In this document: piece by piece, positions 37,088-45,671 of the stretch
Position numbering within the stretch: position 1 is the stretch's first letter
How the letters are laid out: each line of letters starts with the position of its first letter
Assembly: GCF_020567705.1 (NCBI RefSeq)
Contig: NZ_JAJDJU010000007.1
Location: forward strand, 62,001-126,000
Direction: 5' to 3'
Origin: Acidocella sp. KAb 2-4
GTDB taxonomy: Bacteria; Pseudomonadota; Alphaproteobacteria; Acetobacterales; Acetobacteraceae
Length of the DNA stretch: 64,000 nt
Translations under genes and position numbers: made by a program
Notes under the pieces: model-generated
What the model saw: only the letters and a program-made list of their open reading frames with translations
Told to the model about the DNA's origin: nothing
The model's database searches: none

Positions 37088-39972
37088 TCCGGCTCGCCCT
37101 CCCATTCCGCGCGGCGGGAGATGCCGGCATAGGCGTCATAGGGGGTCTCCCGCGCCGGGTGCGGCGCGGCGAGATACGGCATCTCGGCCCGCGCATAGCG
37201 GGCGAACAGCTCGGGCAGCGCCGCGGCGGCCTGGTCCACCGCCTCGTCCAGCTCGGCCTTGCTCCTGAACGGCCGCGTCTCCTCGCCCGGCGCGGCCCGG
37301 CCGGAGAGTTTGAGATAGCTCATTTCGGCCACGTCGCCATGGAACTCAGCGCCGAACGCCCCGGCCTCGGCCATCACCGCCTCCAGCGGCAATTGCGGCG
37401 CGGCGCCGGATTTCACCGCCTTGGCGCTGGGCACGGTGCCGGTCTTGTAATCGATCAGGCTCACCCCGCCACCGGCGGCGCGCTCGATGCGGTCGGCGCG
37501 GCCAACCAGGGTGAAGCCGCCCGGCAGGGCCAGCTCGCCCTTCACCTCATGCGCCAGGGCCAGCGGCGTGCCGTGCTCCTTGCGGCGGCGCTGTTCCTCC
37601 CGGATCACCCACTCCGCGATCCGCTCCAGCCGCGCCGCCCACCATTGCTCCAGCGCCGCGCGCGGGCGCTGCTGGCGCATGGCGGTGAGCAGCGCCGTGG
37701 TCAGCGTGGCGGTTGCGTCAGGGCGGTTGGCGGCGTGCTTGTCGGCGAAAAATTCCGCCAGCCCGGCATGCACGATCTCGCCGAACAGGCTCTGGTCGCT
37801 TTCCTCGTCCAGCGCGTCCAGCTCCGCGATGCCCAGCACCTTGCGGCAATAAATCGCGTAGGGGTCGGCCATCAGCGTGGCGATCTCGGTGACCGAGAGC
37901 CGTTTTGGTCGCGCCGCGGCGGGCGGGGCGGGGCGCGGCTTGGGGCGGCGCTCGCGGCGCGCGGGCAGGTCGAGCTGCGCGGCCCAGGAGGCGGCGCCGT
38001 GCCGGGGCAGGGCCAGCTTCGCCCCGGACAGCATCGCCTCCAGCCGGGTGAGCCAGCGCGCGGGCACGGCCGGAGCGCGTTCGCGCCGCAGCGGCGCGGC
38101 CAGCACCACCTCGCGGCAGGCGCTGGCCAGCGCGAAGAATTGATGCGCCGCCTGGCCGATTTTCTGCTCCGGCGAGGGCAGCCCGGCCAGCTTGCGCATG
38201 GGGCGCGAGAGCCAGGGGCCGGGCTCGGCCGGGGCGGGCCAGACGCCCTCCACCAGCCCGCCCAGCACCGCCACGTCCACCTGTTGCAGCGCGGCCTCCT
38301 GAATACCCCAGATGGCGATGCGCGGATGCCCGTCCTTGGCGCGGGGGCGGCGCACCACCGGGCCGTGCAGCAGCTCGTCTAGCAATTCGGCCAGTTCGGC
38401 GGGATGGATGTCCGGCAGGCCCTCCAGCGCGCCCAGCACCTCCAGCAGCCGCTCGGAGAGCGCCAGCCCGGCCTCGCCCGACCACAGCGCCGCCGCGCCC
38501 TCGGCCTCGTTGGTGGCGGCCAGGGCCTCGGCGGCGGCGAGCAGCCGGCGCAGCGCCTCGGCGGGGGGCAGCGCCGCGGGCAGGGCCAGGGGCGCCAGCC
38601 GCAACTCCAGCCGGTCGAGGAAATCCCGCTCCGCCTGCCGCGACTCCTTCAGCCGGAATTTCAGCCCGTCGAAGCCCGGCCCCGGACGCGGCCCGCGCAA
38701 GGCGCGCAGCTCCAGCCGGCGCGCCTGGGCGCGGAACTCCTGCGGCGCCAGCCCCCCGGCGGCGAGCGGATGCTTGAGCAAGGCGAGCAGCGGCAGCGGC
38801 GCGTATTCGGCGGCGGCGGCGCGGGCGAGCAGGCGCAGGAAGGCGGCGGGCGGGGTTTGGGCGAGCGGCTCGCCCGCGCTGTCATCGGCGGTGATGCCGA
38901 AGCGGTGCAGCGCCGCCGCCACCCGCGCCGCCAGCCCACGATCCGGGGTGATGAGCGCCGCCGTGGTGCCGGGCGTATCCAGCGCCCCGCGAAGGATCAT
39001 GGCGATGGCGGTGGCGTTCTGCGCCTCGTCCGGCGTTTCCAGCCGCGCCAGCCCGGTGATGTCGAGGGCCGCGTCATCCTGCCAGGCGGATAGCGCGGCG
39101 GCGGGCAGCAGGGCGCGGGAGAGCACGGCGCCGCGCCCTGCGGGCACAACGCCTCGCGGGGCGGGCAGGGGGCGCACTTCCTCGCGCCGGGCGCCGATCT
39201 GCGCCAGCAGCCGGGCGATGCCGCCTTGGGCGTGGCTGTCATCCAGGGCGTCCCAGGCTTTGTCGTCCAGGCCCGGGTCGAAGCCGGGCAGGATTAGCAG
39301 CCCTTGCGGCAGGCTGGCGACCACCCCGGCCATGCGGGCAATGGCCGGGGTGCCTTCGGCGGCGACCATCCAGACCCGGTGCGCGGGCGGCGCGGCGCGC
39401 CAGGCGGCGGCCTGGGCGTCGATCAGCTTCACCAGCCGCGCGGCGGGGTTGAGCAGCCCGTTCGCGGCCAGATGCGCGGGCCAGGCATGGGTGACGATGC
39501 TCAGGAATTGCAGCGTCTTCTGCCAATGCTCGGCCAGTTCCGCGGCCACCACATTGGGCAGGGTGGCGGCGAGGTCGGTCTCGGCATGGTCGGCTTCGTC
39601 GAGCAGCGCGGCCAGCTCCGCCGCCAGCGCCCAGGCGGCGCCGAGCCGTTGCGGCGCTCCGGCCTCGCCGTTCATGGCCAGGATCAGCCGGGCCAGATGC
39701 GCCTGGCGCTGCGCCGCCGGAATCGCCGGGGGCAGGCTGAAGCCGGTGGTCAGCAGCAGCCCGGCCTCGTCGATATTGCCGAGCGCGATGATGCGCGGCA
39801 GCAGCAGCGCCTGGCCGCCATTGGCCTCGAGAAACGCCCCGGCCAGAGCCTGGGCGGCGCGGCGGCTGGGCAGGATGATCAGCCCCTCATGCGCGGCCTT
39901 GTCCGACTCCAGCCACAGCCGGGCGAGCGCGGGCAGGAAGGGCGCCTGTGGGGCGAAGGCGCCGAGCTTCAT
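37084..39972 (-). CDS. addB: AddB subunit of double-strand break repair enzyme
   Basis: A 962-aa partner of AddA. It lacks a clear Walker A helicase site, as usual for alphaproteobacterial AddB, but keeps the C-terminal PD-(D/E)xK nuclease region (VSLIDYKTGTVPS) and a Cys pattern that could bind an Fe-S cluster (YCRKVLGIAELD onward). The ATG at 39972 follows GGAGG eight bases upstream; the ATG 18 bp earlier is less likely. It overlaps addA by ATGA and lies close after tsaE. Confidence 0.9.
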   Translation of the reverse strand: MKLGAFAPQAPFLPALARLWLESDKAAHEGLIILPSRRAAQALAGAFLEANGGQALLLPRIIALGNIDEAGLLLTTGFSLPPAIPAAQRQAHLARLILAMNGEAGAPQRLGAAWALAAELAALLDEADHAETDLAATLPNVVAAELAEHWQKTLQFLSIVTHAWPAHLAANGLLNPAARLVKLIDAQAAAWRAAPPAHRVWMVAAEGTPAIARMAGVVASLPQGLLILPGFDPGLDDKAWDALDDSHAQGGIARLLAQIGARREEVRPLPAPRGVVPAGRGAVLSRALLPAAALSAWQDDAALDITGLARLETPDEAQNATAIAMILRGALDTPGTTAALITPDRGLAARVAAALHRFGITADDSAGEPLAQTPPAAFLRLLARAAAAEYAPLPLLALLKHPLAAGGLAPQEFRAQARRLELRALRGPRPGPGFDGLKFRLKESRQAERDFLDRLELRLAPLALPAALPPAEALRRLLAAAEALAATNEAEGAAALWSGEAGLALSERLLEVLGALEGLPDIHPAELAELLDELLHGPVVRRPRAKDGHPRIAIWGIQEAALQQVDVAVLGGLVEGVWPAPAEPGPWLSRPMRKLAGLPSPEQKIGQAAHQFFALASACREVVLAAPLRRERAPAVPARWLTRLEAMLSGAKLALPRHGAASWAAQLDLPARRERRPKPRPAPPAAARPKRLSVTEIATLMADPYAIYCRKVLGIAELDALDEESDQSLFGEIVHAGLAEFFADKHAANRPDATATLTTALLTAMRQQRPRAALEQWWAARLERIAEWVIREEQRRRKEHGTPLALAHEVKGELALPGGFTLVGRADRIERAAGGGVSLIDYKTGTVPSAKAVKSGAAPQLPLEAVMAEAGAFGAEFHGDVAEMSYLKLSGRAAPGEETRPFRSKAELDEAVDQAAAALPELFARYARAEMPYLAAPHPARETPYDAYAGISRRAEWEGEPE

Positions 39973-39996
39973 ACGCGGCCTCCGGGCCATGGCGCG

Positions 39997-40434
39997 CTAG
40001 AGACCATCGAGCCACCGTGCCTCTCCGCGCAATTCCGCCAGCCGCCCCGCGCCGTCATGGCTCAGGCGCAGATGCAGCGCGTGGGGCGGGGTGAGGTCAC
40101 CCAGCCGGTCCGGCCATTCCACCAGCACGATGCCGTCCTGCGCCTCGTCCCAGCCCAGCTCCTCCAGCCCGGCCGGGCCGTCCAGCCGCCACAGATCGTA
40201 ATGCCAGATCTCCACCCCCGAAGGCGCGGTGTAGCTCTGCACCAGGGTGAAGGTGGGGCTCGGCACGGTTAGGCGCGGGGCGTGCAGCAGGGCGCGGATG
40301 AAGGCGCGCGCCAGCGTCGATTTGCCGGCGCCGAGCGGGCCTTCGAGCAGCAAAACGTCGCCGGGCTGGGCCTTCGCCGCCAGCCGGCGGCCGAGATCCT
40401 GGGTCGCGTCATCATCGGGCAGGCGGAGTCGCAT
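39997..40434 (-). CDS. tsaE: tRNA threonylcarbamoyladenosine biosynthesis protein TsaE
   Basis: A 145-aa P-loop ATPase that works with TsaB and TsaD to make t6A in tRNAs. The Walker A is LLEGPLGAGKSTLARAF, followed by SPTFTLVQSY and the HYDLWRLDG motif, all typical of the YjeE/TsaE family. The start is ATG at 40434 (MRLRLPDDD); the longer frame overlaps the divergent reductase start. It is 24 bp before addB. In many alphaproteobacteria amgK and murU sit between tsaE and addB, but they are absent here. Confidence 0.93.
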   Translation of the reverse strand: MRLRLPDDDATQDLGRRLAAKAQPGDVLLLEGPLGAGKSTLARAFIRALLHAPRLTVPSPTFTLVQSYTAPSGVEIWHYDLWRLDGPAGLEELGWDEAQDGIVLVEWPDRLGDLTPPHALHLRLSHDGAGRLAELRGEARWLDGL

Positions 40435-40492
40435 GCCCCTGTTTTGCCCGCCCGCGCTTGATTGTGGAAGGGCGCTGCGCCAAAGCAGCCGC

Positions 40493-41503
40493 ATGGAACA
40501 GATTTCTACCGATGTCGCGATCATAGGCGCCGGCCCGGCCGGCATGTTCTCGGTGTTTGAATGCGGGATGCTGAAAATGTCCTGCGTGCTGATCGACGCG
40601 CTGGACGAGCTCGGCGGGCAGTGCGTGGCACTGTATCCCGAGAAGCCGATCTACGACATTCCGGCGCATCCCAGCATCGAGGGCGCGGCGCTGATCGCGC
40701 AGCTGGAGCGGCAGATCGCGCCGTTTGACTGCGCCAAGCTGCTCGGGCGGCAAGTAACCGGCTTAAGCGGCGGGCCGGGCGCTTTCACGCTCACCACCAG
40801 CGCCGGGGATATTGTGCGGGCCAAGGCGGTGATCCTGGCCGCGGGAGCCGGGGCGTTCGGGCCGAACCGGCCGCCACTGGAGGGGCTCTCGGCCTTCGAG
40901 GCCAGCGGCGCGGTGCGCTATTATGTGAAGCGGCGTGAGGATCTGCGCGGCAAGCGCGTGGTCATCGCCGGCGGCGGCGACTCGGCGGTGGATTGGGCGC
41001 TGGCGTTGCAGGGCGTGGCCGCGCATATCGCCGTGGTGCACCGGCGCCCGAAATTCCGCGCCGCGCCCGAGAGCACCGCGCAGCTCGACCAGTTCGCCGC
41101 CGAGGGCAAGGTGGAGATGGTGATCCCCTATCAGCTGCATGCGCTGCACGGGCAAAGCGGGGCGCTGGCGGCGGTGGAGGTCGCGGATCTCGACGGCAAC
41201 ACCCGCAAGCTGGCGGCCGATGTGCTGCTGCCCTTCTTCGGGCTGGCGATGGAGCTGGGGCCGATCGCGGAATGGGGGCTGGAGCTGACCCAGCACCATG
41301 TGAGCGTGACCCCGGCGACCATGCAGACCTCGCTGCCCGGCGTGTTCGCGGTGGGCGATATCGCCACCTATCCGGGCAAGCTGAAGCTGATTTTGCAGGG
41401 CTTCGCCGAGGGCGCGATGGCGGCGCACGCCATTTACGGGCTCGTGAACCCGGACAAGGCGCTGCATTTCGAGTATTCCACCACCAAGGGCGTGCCCGGC
41501 TGA
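40493..41503 (+). CDS. Ferredoxin-NADP reductase, type 2 (thioredoxin-reductase-like)
   Basis: A 336-aa FAD protein. The N-terminus AIIGAGPAGMFSVFECG binds FAD; the NADP domain is at VVIAGGGDSAVDWAL with HRRPKFRA; and the C-terminal FAVGDIATYPGKLKLIL holds the second flavin motif. There is no redox-active CxxC, unlike thioredoxin reductases. Together these match the YumC/type-2 FNR group. The product moves electrons between NADPH and ferredoxin or flavodoxin. ATG at 40493; followed by a shared terminator. Confidence 0.9.
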   Translation: MEQISTDVAIIGAGPAGMFSVFECGMLKMSCVLIDALDELGGQCVALYPEKPIYDIPAHPSIEGAALIAQLERQIAPFDCAKLLGRQVTGLSGGPGAFTLTTSAGDIVRAKAVILAAGAGAFGPNRPPLEGLSAFEASGAVRYYVKRREDLRGKRVVIAGGGDSAVDWALALQGVAAHIAVVHRRPKFRAAPESTAQLDQFAAEGKVEMVIPYQLHALHGQSGALAAVEVADLDGNTRKLAADVLLPFFGLAMELGPIAEWGLELTQHHVSVTPATMQTSLPGVFAVGDIATYPGKLKLILQGFAEGAMAAHAIYGLVNPDKALHFEYSTTKGVPG

Positions 41504-41533
41504 GCGGGCATTAACCGCAATCTGGTTAATATG

Positions 41534-41563
41534 AAAAAAAGCCGCTCACTGAGCGGCTTTTTT
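41534..41563. terminator. Bidirectional terminator between reductase and Roadblock-like gene
   Basis: GCCGCTC/GAGCGGC stem with a 3-nt loop, flanked by an A-run (41534-41540) on the left and six T residues on the right. It can end transcription from both sides, fitting the convergent genes around it. Confidence 0.9.
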
Positions 41564-41577
41564 GCGGGCTGGCGGGT

Positions 41578-41982
41578 TCAGATCGCCATTTCGATTTCTG
41601 GCGCGCAGGCTCGCGCCTTGGTCAGCGCCATGCCGAGATTCACCGTTTTGCGGCAGACGAAGCAGATCACGTAATCGGCGTTGCGCCGCCCGCGCAGGAA
41701 GACGTGCAGCAGGTTTTTGCTGGTGATGAAGATCTCTTCGAAATAATGCTCCACACTGTCCACCCCGCGGGATTTCTTGAACATGGTCTCGATGGCGGTG
41801 ACGTTGGGGCCCTGGAACAGATCGGAGGTGGCGGCGGCCAGCAGGTCGATCACCGCGCTGGGGTGGGAATCTACCGTCTTGATGTCGAGCAGCAGGCCCG
41901 ATGCGACATCGACGACGCCGGCGGCCAGGCACTCGGGGACGGTCGTGACGGCTTTGCTGATCACGGCGGCGAGATCGGTCAT
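41578..41982 (-). CDS. Roadblock-like domain protein, function unknown
   Basis: A 134-aa protein without signal or membrane segment. The pattern is strand (AAGVVDVASGLLLDI), helix (AVIDLLAAATSDLF), long helix, then strands NLLHVFLRGR and DYVICFVCRKTVNLG. This follows the Roadblock/LC7-like fold, though the sequence is not a textbook member. Similar stand-alone proteins are known in other bacteria as regulators of small GTPases, but there is no GTPase nearby. ATG at 41982; it runs convergent to the reductase. No motif for catalysis is seen. Confidence 0.65.
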   Translation of the reverse strand: MTDLAAVISKAVTTVPECLAAGVVDVASGLLLDIKTVDSHPSAVIDLLAAATSDLFQGPNVTAIETMFKKSRGVDSVEHYFEEIFITSKNLLHVFLRGRRNADYVICFVCRKTVNLGMALTKARACAPEIEMAI

Positions 41983-42112
41983 GGTCGAAACACTCCTGAC
42001 GGAACAAGGGACGCCGCCGCGGCGGCGATTTGGGAAACGTTACACAGCCACGGGCGGGAGAACAATCAGGCGCCGAAAGTTTTGATCTGGATCATGGACG
42101 GCGCCGCCCGGA

Positions 42113-42568
42113 TCAGATCGGCAGGGCGCCGTCCTTCATCCGCTCCATGGCGAAGCGCGAGGAAACATTGCGCAGCGGCACCGCCGCGATGAGCTTGCGG
42201 TAGAACGAATCATAGGCCGCGATGTCGGGCACCACCACATGCAGCAGATAATCGACATCGCCGCTCATCCGCCAGGCGCCGACGATTTCGGGCGTCTGCG
42301 CGATGGCCTGGGCGAAGCGGGCCAGCCATTCGGCGGAATGGTCGGAGGTTTCCACCGACACGAAGACCGAGACCGGCAGGCCGAGCTTGTCGGCATCCAG
42401 CACCGCGATGCGGCCCTTGATGATGCCGAGCTCCTCCATGCGCTTGATGCGCTTCCAGCAGGGGGTGGCGGTCAGCCCCACCTTGTCGGCGATGTCGTTG
42501 AGCGAGAGCGAGGCGTCGGCCGCCAGCAGGCGGAGGATGGCGCGGTCGATATTGTCGAGGTCGGGCAT
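42113..42568 (-). CDS. Lrp/AsnC family transcription regulator
   Basis: A 151-aa regulator with an N-terminal HTH (SLNDIADKVGLTATPCWKRIKRM) and a C-terminal RAM ligand-binding domain (VDYLLHVVVPDIAAYDSFYRKL). Lrp-type proteins sense amino acids. It diverges from serC, so the intergenic stretch at 42569-42684 probably carries its site; regulation of serC-serA is a reasonable inference but is not shown. Confidence 0.93.
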   Translation of the reverse strand: MPDLDNIDRAILRLLAADASLSLNDIADKVGLTATPCWKRIKRMEELGIIKGRIAVLDADKLGLPVSVFVSVETSDHSAEWLARFAQAIAQTPEIVGAWRMSGDVDYLLHVVVPDIAAYDSFYRKLIAAVPLRNVSSRFAMERMKDGALPI

Positions 42569-42640
42569 GATTGTCTCGGCTTGGCTGCGGAATGAGTATT
42601 GCGGCGGCGGCGGAACTGGGCTAGACGGCTTCCTGGGTCA

Positions 42641-42684
42641 CGCCCCCCCACCGGGGCGCTTTTCTTCTGCAAGGGAGAGGTTTC
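42641..42684 (+). promoter_or_regulatory. Hairpin in the serC leader, possible attenuator or serC motif
   Basis: CGCCCC (42641-42646) pairs with GGGGCG (42653-42658) and is followed by CTTTTCTTCT, so the RNA could form a terminator-like hairpin just before the ribosome-binding site AAGGGAGAGG. A structured RNA called the serC motif is known in alphaproteobacterial serC leaders; this fits it in position, but I did not match the full consensus. Confidence 0.4.
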
Positions 42685-43857
42685 ATGGCAGAATTTTCTT
42701 CAACCGCCAAGCCTGCGGTTCGTCCCCAAAATCCGAATTTCTCGTCCGGCCCGTGCGCCAAGCGCCCAGGCTTCACCCTGGCCGCGCTCGAATGCGCGAT
42801 GCTGGGCCGCAGCCACCGCGCCAAGGGGCCGAAGGCGAAGCTGGCCGAGGTTATCACCCGCTCCAAGGAGATCTTGGGCATGCCCGCCGATTGGCGGCTG
42901 GGCATCGTGCCGGCCTCCGACACCGGGGCGGTGGAGATGGCGCTGTGGTCGCTGCTGGGCGCGCGCCCGGTGGACGTGCTGGCGCATGAATCCTTCTCCG
43001 AAGCCTGGGCGACCGATGTGGTCAAGCAGCTCAAGCTGGCCGATGCCCGCGTCATCAAGGTCGCTTACGGGCAGCTCCCCGATGTCACCCAGATCGATTT
43101 CAGCCACGACGTGGTGCTGGCCTGGAACGGCACCACCTCGGGCGTGCGCTTCCCCAATGGCGATTTCATCCCCGCCGAACGCGAGGGGCTGGTGATCGCG
43201 GACAGCACCTCCGCCGCCTTCGCCATGGAGCTGCCATGGGAGAAGCTGGATGTGGTCACGTGGTCCTGGCAGAAGGTGCTGGGCGGCGAGGGCGCGCATG
43301 GCATGCTGGCGCTCAGCCCGCGCGCGGTGGAGCGGCTGCTCACCTACAAGCCGGCCTGGCCGCTGCCGAAGATTTTCCGCCTGACCTCGGGCGGCAAGCT
43401 GAGCGAAGGCATTTTCGTCGGCGAGACGATCAACACGCCGTCGATGCTTTGCGTGGAAGACGCGCTGGACGGGCTGCGCTGGGCGGAGTCGGTGGGCGGG
43501 CTCAAGGGGCTGATCGCGCGCTCCAACGCCAACCTCAAGGCCGTGGCCGATTGGGTTGAGGGCAATGAGCGCGTGCGCTTCCTGGCCGAGACGCCGCAGA
43601 CGCGCTCCAACACCTCGATCTGCCTGGCTATTGCCGCGCCGTGGTTCACCAAGCTGGATGCCGAGGCGCAGGCCAAGGCGGCCAAGGCCGTCGCCAGCCT
43701 GCTGGAGAAAGAGAATGTGGCGCTGGATGCCGGGGCGTATCGCGACGCGCCGCCGGGCCTGCGCATTTGGGGCGGCGCCACCGTGGAGACCGCGAATATC
43801 ACGGCGCTGCTGCCCTGGATCGACTACGCCATCGACACGGTGGCGAACGAGTTCTGA
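42685..43857 (+). CDS. serC: Phosphoserine aminotransferase
   Basis: PLP enzyme of 390 aa making 3-phosphoserine in serine synthesis; it can also serve vitamin B6 synthesis. The start [15 protein letters not shown] matches the alphaproteobacterial long SerC group. The PLP lysine is in [16 protein letters not shown]. The C-terminal part ([22 protein letters not shown]) is also typical. The ATG at 42685 has AAGGGAGAGG upstream. serA follows after 145 bp of structured DNA, so the two genes form a serine unit with some internal control. Confidence 0.93.
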   Translation: MAEFSSTAKPAVRPQNPNFSSGPCAKRPGFTLAALECAMLGRSHRAKGPKAKLAEVITRSKEILGMPADWRLGIVPASDTGAVEMALWSLLGARPVDVLAHESFSEAWATDVVKQLKLADARVIKVAYGQLPDVTQIDFSHDVVLAWNGTTSGVRFPNGDFIPAEREGLVIADSTSAAFAMELPWEKLDVVTWSWQKVLGGEGAHGMLALSPRAVERLLTYKPAWPLPKIFRLTSGGKLSEGIFVGETINTPSMLCVEDALDGLRWAESVGGLKGLIARSNANLKAVADWVEGNERVRFLAETPQTRSNTSICLAIAAPWFTKLDAEAQAKAAKAVASLLEKENVALDAGAYRDAPPGLRIWGGATVETANITALLPWIDYAIDTVANEF

Positions 43858-43858
43858 T

Positions 43859-43978
43859 CGCTTCTTTTTCGTAGAAAAAAAGCGAAGACTTTCGTGCCTT
43901 TCGCCTGGGGTTTTTGCGCGCAAACGCCCCAGGCCCCGCCCGAGCCACGTTTTTGGTGCCGCTATTTGCAAAAGCGGC
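43859..43978 (+). promoter_or_regulatory. Three hairpins between serC and serA
   Basis: Hairpins: 43859-43884 (AT-rich, CGCTT...AAGCG), 43903-43934 (GCCTGGGG/CCCCAGGC plus inner TTGCGCGCAA palindrome) and 43958-43978 (GCCGCT/AGCGGC). Together they fill the 145-bp space before serA, directly after the serC stop. They could be a processing or attenuation region, or a dispersed repeat; none has a clear T-run. Confidence 0.45.
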
Positions 43979-44002
43979 GTGAAACCCAGGGAAATTCCTC
44001 AC

Positions 44003-45589
44003 ATGGTCAAAGTTCTCATTTCCGATAAGCTGTCCCCGGCCGCGATTGAAATTTTCAAGGAGCGCGGTGTCGAGGTGGACGTGAAGACCGGCCTCACCCC
44101 GGCCGAGCTGCGCGAGATCATCGGGCAGTATGACGGCCTCGCCATCCGTTCCGCCACCAAGGTGACGAAGGAAGTGCTGGATGTGGCCACCAACCTCAAA
44201 GTGGTCGGCCGCGCCGGTATCGGCGTGGACAATGTGGATGTGAAATCGGCCACCTCGCGCGGCGTGGTGGTGATGAACACCCCGAATGGCAACGCCATCA
44301 CCACCGCCGAGCACGCCATCGCCATGATGTTCGCGCTCGCCCGCCAGCTGCCGGAGGCCACCGCCTCGACCAAGGCCGGCAAGTGGGAGAAGAACCGCTT
44401 CATGGGCGTGGAGGTCACCGGCAAGACCCTCGGCCTGATCGGCTGCGGCAATATCGGCTCCATCGTGGCCGACCGCGCGGTGGGGCTGAAGATGAAGGTG
44501 CTGGCCTATGACCCGTATCTCACCGAGGGCCGCGCCGTGCAGCTCGGCGTGGAGAAGGCGGAGCTGGACACGGTGCTGGCCAAGGCCGATTTCATCACCC
44601 TGCACACGCCGCTGATCGAGGCCACCCGCAACATCATCTCGCGCGAGGCGATCGCCAAGACGAAGAAGGGCGTGCGCATCATCAACTGCGCGCGCGGCGG
44701 GCTGGTGGACGAGGCGGCGCTGTATGACGCGCTGAAAGCCGGCCATGTCGCCGGGGCGGCGCTGGACGTGTTCGAGGTCGAGCCGGCCAAGGAGAACCCG
44801 CTTTTCGAGCTGGAGAACGTGGTGTGCACGCCGCATCTCGGCGCCTCCACCAACGAGGCGCAGGAGAACGTGGCGCTGCAGGTGGCCGAGCAGATCTCCG
44901 ACTTCCTGCTCACCGGCTCGGTGGTGAACGCGCTCAACATGCCGAGCGTGTCGGCCGAGGAGGCGCCGCGCCTGCGCCCCTATATGGAACTGTGCCGCCT
45001 GCTGGGCGCCTTTGCCGGGCAGCTCACCCGCGCGCAGGATGGCGTAATCAAGCAGGTGCTGATCGAGTATGAGGGCGTGGCCGCGCCGCTCAACCACCGG
45101 CCGCTGAACGCCGCCGCCTTGGCCGGGCTGCTCGGCCCGGTGATGGAGGGCGTGAACATGGTCAACGCCCCGATGCTGGCGCGCGATCATGGCATCGAGG
45201 TGGCGGAAGGCTCGAACGACCATATCGGCGACTACCAGACGCTGGTGCGGATCACCGTGACCACCGAGAAATCGACCCGCGCCGTGGCCGGCTCGCTGAT
45301 CGGCAATGGCCGCCCGCGCCTGGTTGAGATCAAGGGCATCAAGGTGGAGGCGGATTTCGCTCCGCACATGCTGTATGTGACCAATAAGGACAAACCGGGC
45401 TTCATCGGCCGCTTTGGCATGCTGCTGGCCGAGGCGGGCGTGAACATCGCCACCTTCCACCTCGGCCGCGCCGCCGAGGGCGAGGATGCGATCTGCCTCG
45501 TCTCCACCGATGGCCCGACGCCGGACGAGGTGCTGAACCAGGTGCGCGGCCTGCCGCTGGTGATGCAGGCGACGACGCTGGCGTTCTGA
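44003..45589 (+). CDS. serA: D-3-phosphoglycerate dehydrogenase
   Basis: First enzyme of serine synthesis, 528 aa, of the long type with catalytic, ASB (allosteric) and C-terminal ACT domains. Motifs: VVGRAGIGVDNVDV, the NAD-binding GLIGCGNIGSIVADRA, the active-site Arg in CARGGLVDE, and the catalytic His in CTPHLGAST. The ACT domain (YVTNKDKPGFIGRFG to the end) usually gives serine feedback inhibition. ATG at 44003. The protein is in line with serC. Confidence 0.96.
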   Translation: MVKVLISDKLSPAAIEIFKERGVEVDVKTGLTPAELREIIGQYDGLAIRSATKVTKEVLDVATNLKVVGRAGIGVDNVDVKSATSRGVVVMNTPNGNAITTAEHAIAMMFALARQLPEATASTKAGKWEKNRFMGVEVTGKTLGLIGCGNIGSIVADRAVGLKMKVLAYDPYLTEGRAVQLGVEKAELDTVLAKADFITLHTPLIEATRNIISREAIAKTKKGVRIINCARGGLVDEAALYDALKAGHVAGAALDVFEVEPAKENPLFELENVVCTPHLGASTNEAQENVALQVAEQISDFLLTGSVVNALNMPSVSAEEAPRLRPYMELCRLLGAFAGQLTRAQDGVIKQVLIEYEGVAAPLNHRPLNAAALAGLLGPVMEGVNMVNAPMLARDHGIEVAEGSNDHIGDYQTLVRITVTTEKSTRAVAGSLIGNGRPRLVEIKGIKVEADFAPHMLYVTNKDKPGFIGRFGMLLAEAGVNIATFHLGRAAEGEDAICLVSTDGPTPDEVLNQVRGLPLVMQATTLAF

Positions 45590-45671
45590 GGTTTCGTAAT
45601 TCTCCGGTCTTGCTGCGACTGCCGCGCACGGGCTAGAGCCAGCGGCAAGAGGCTGCGGGATCGGTGAGTTA

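Noticed and set aside
43799-45460. Long minus-strand ORF opposite serA
   Set aside because: His/Gln/Arg-rich antisense shadow with no motif; serA is clear on the plus strand.
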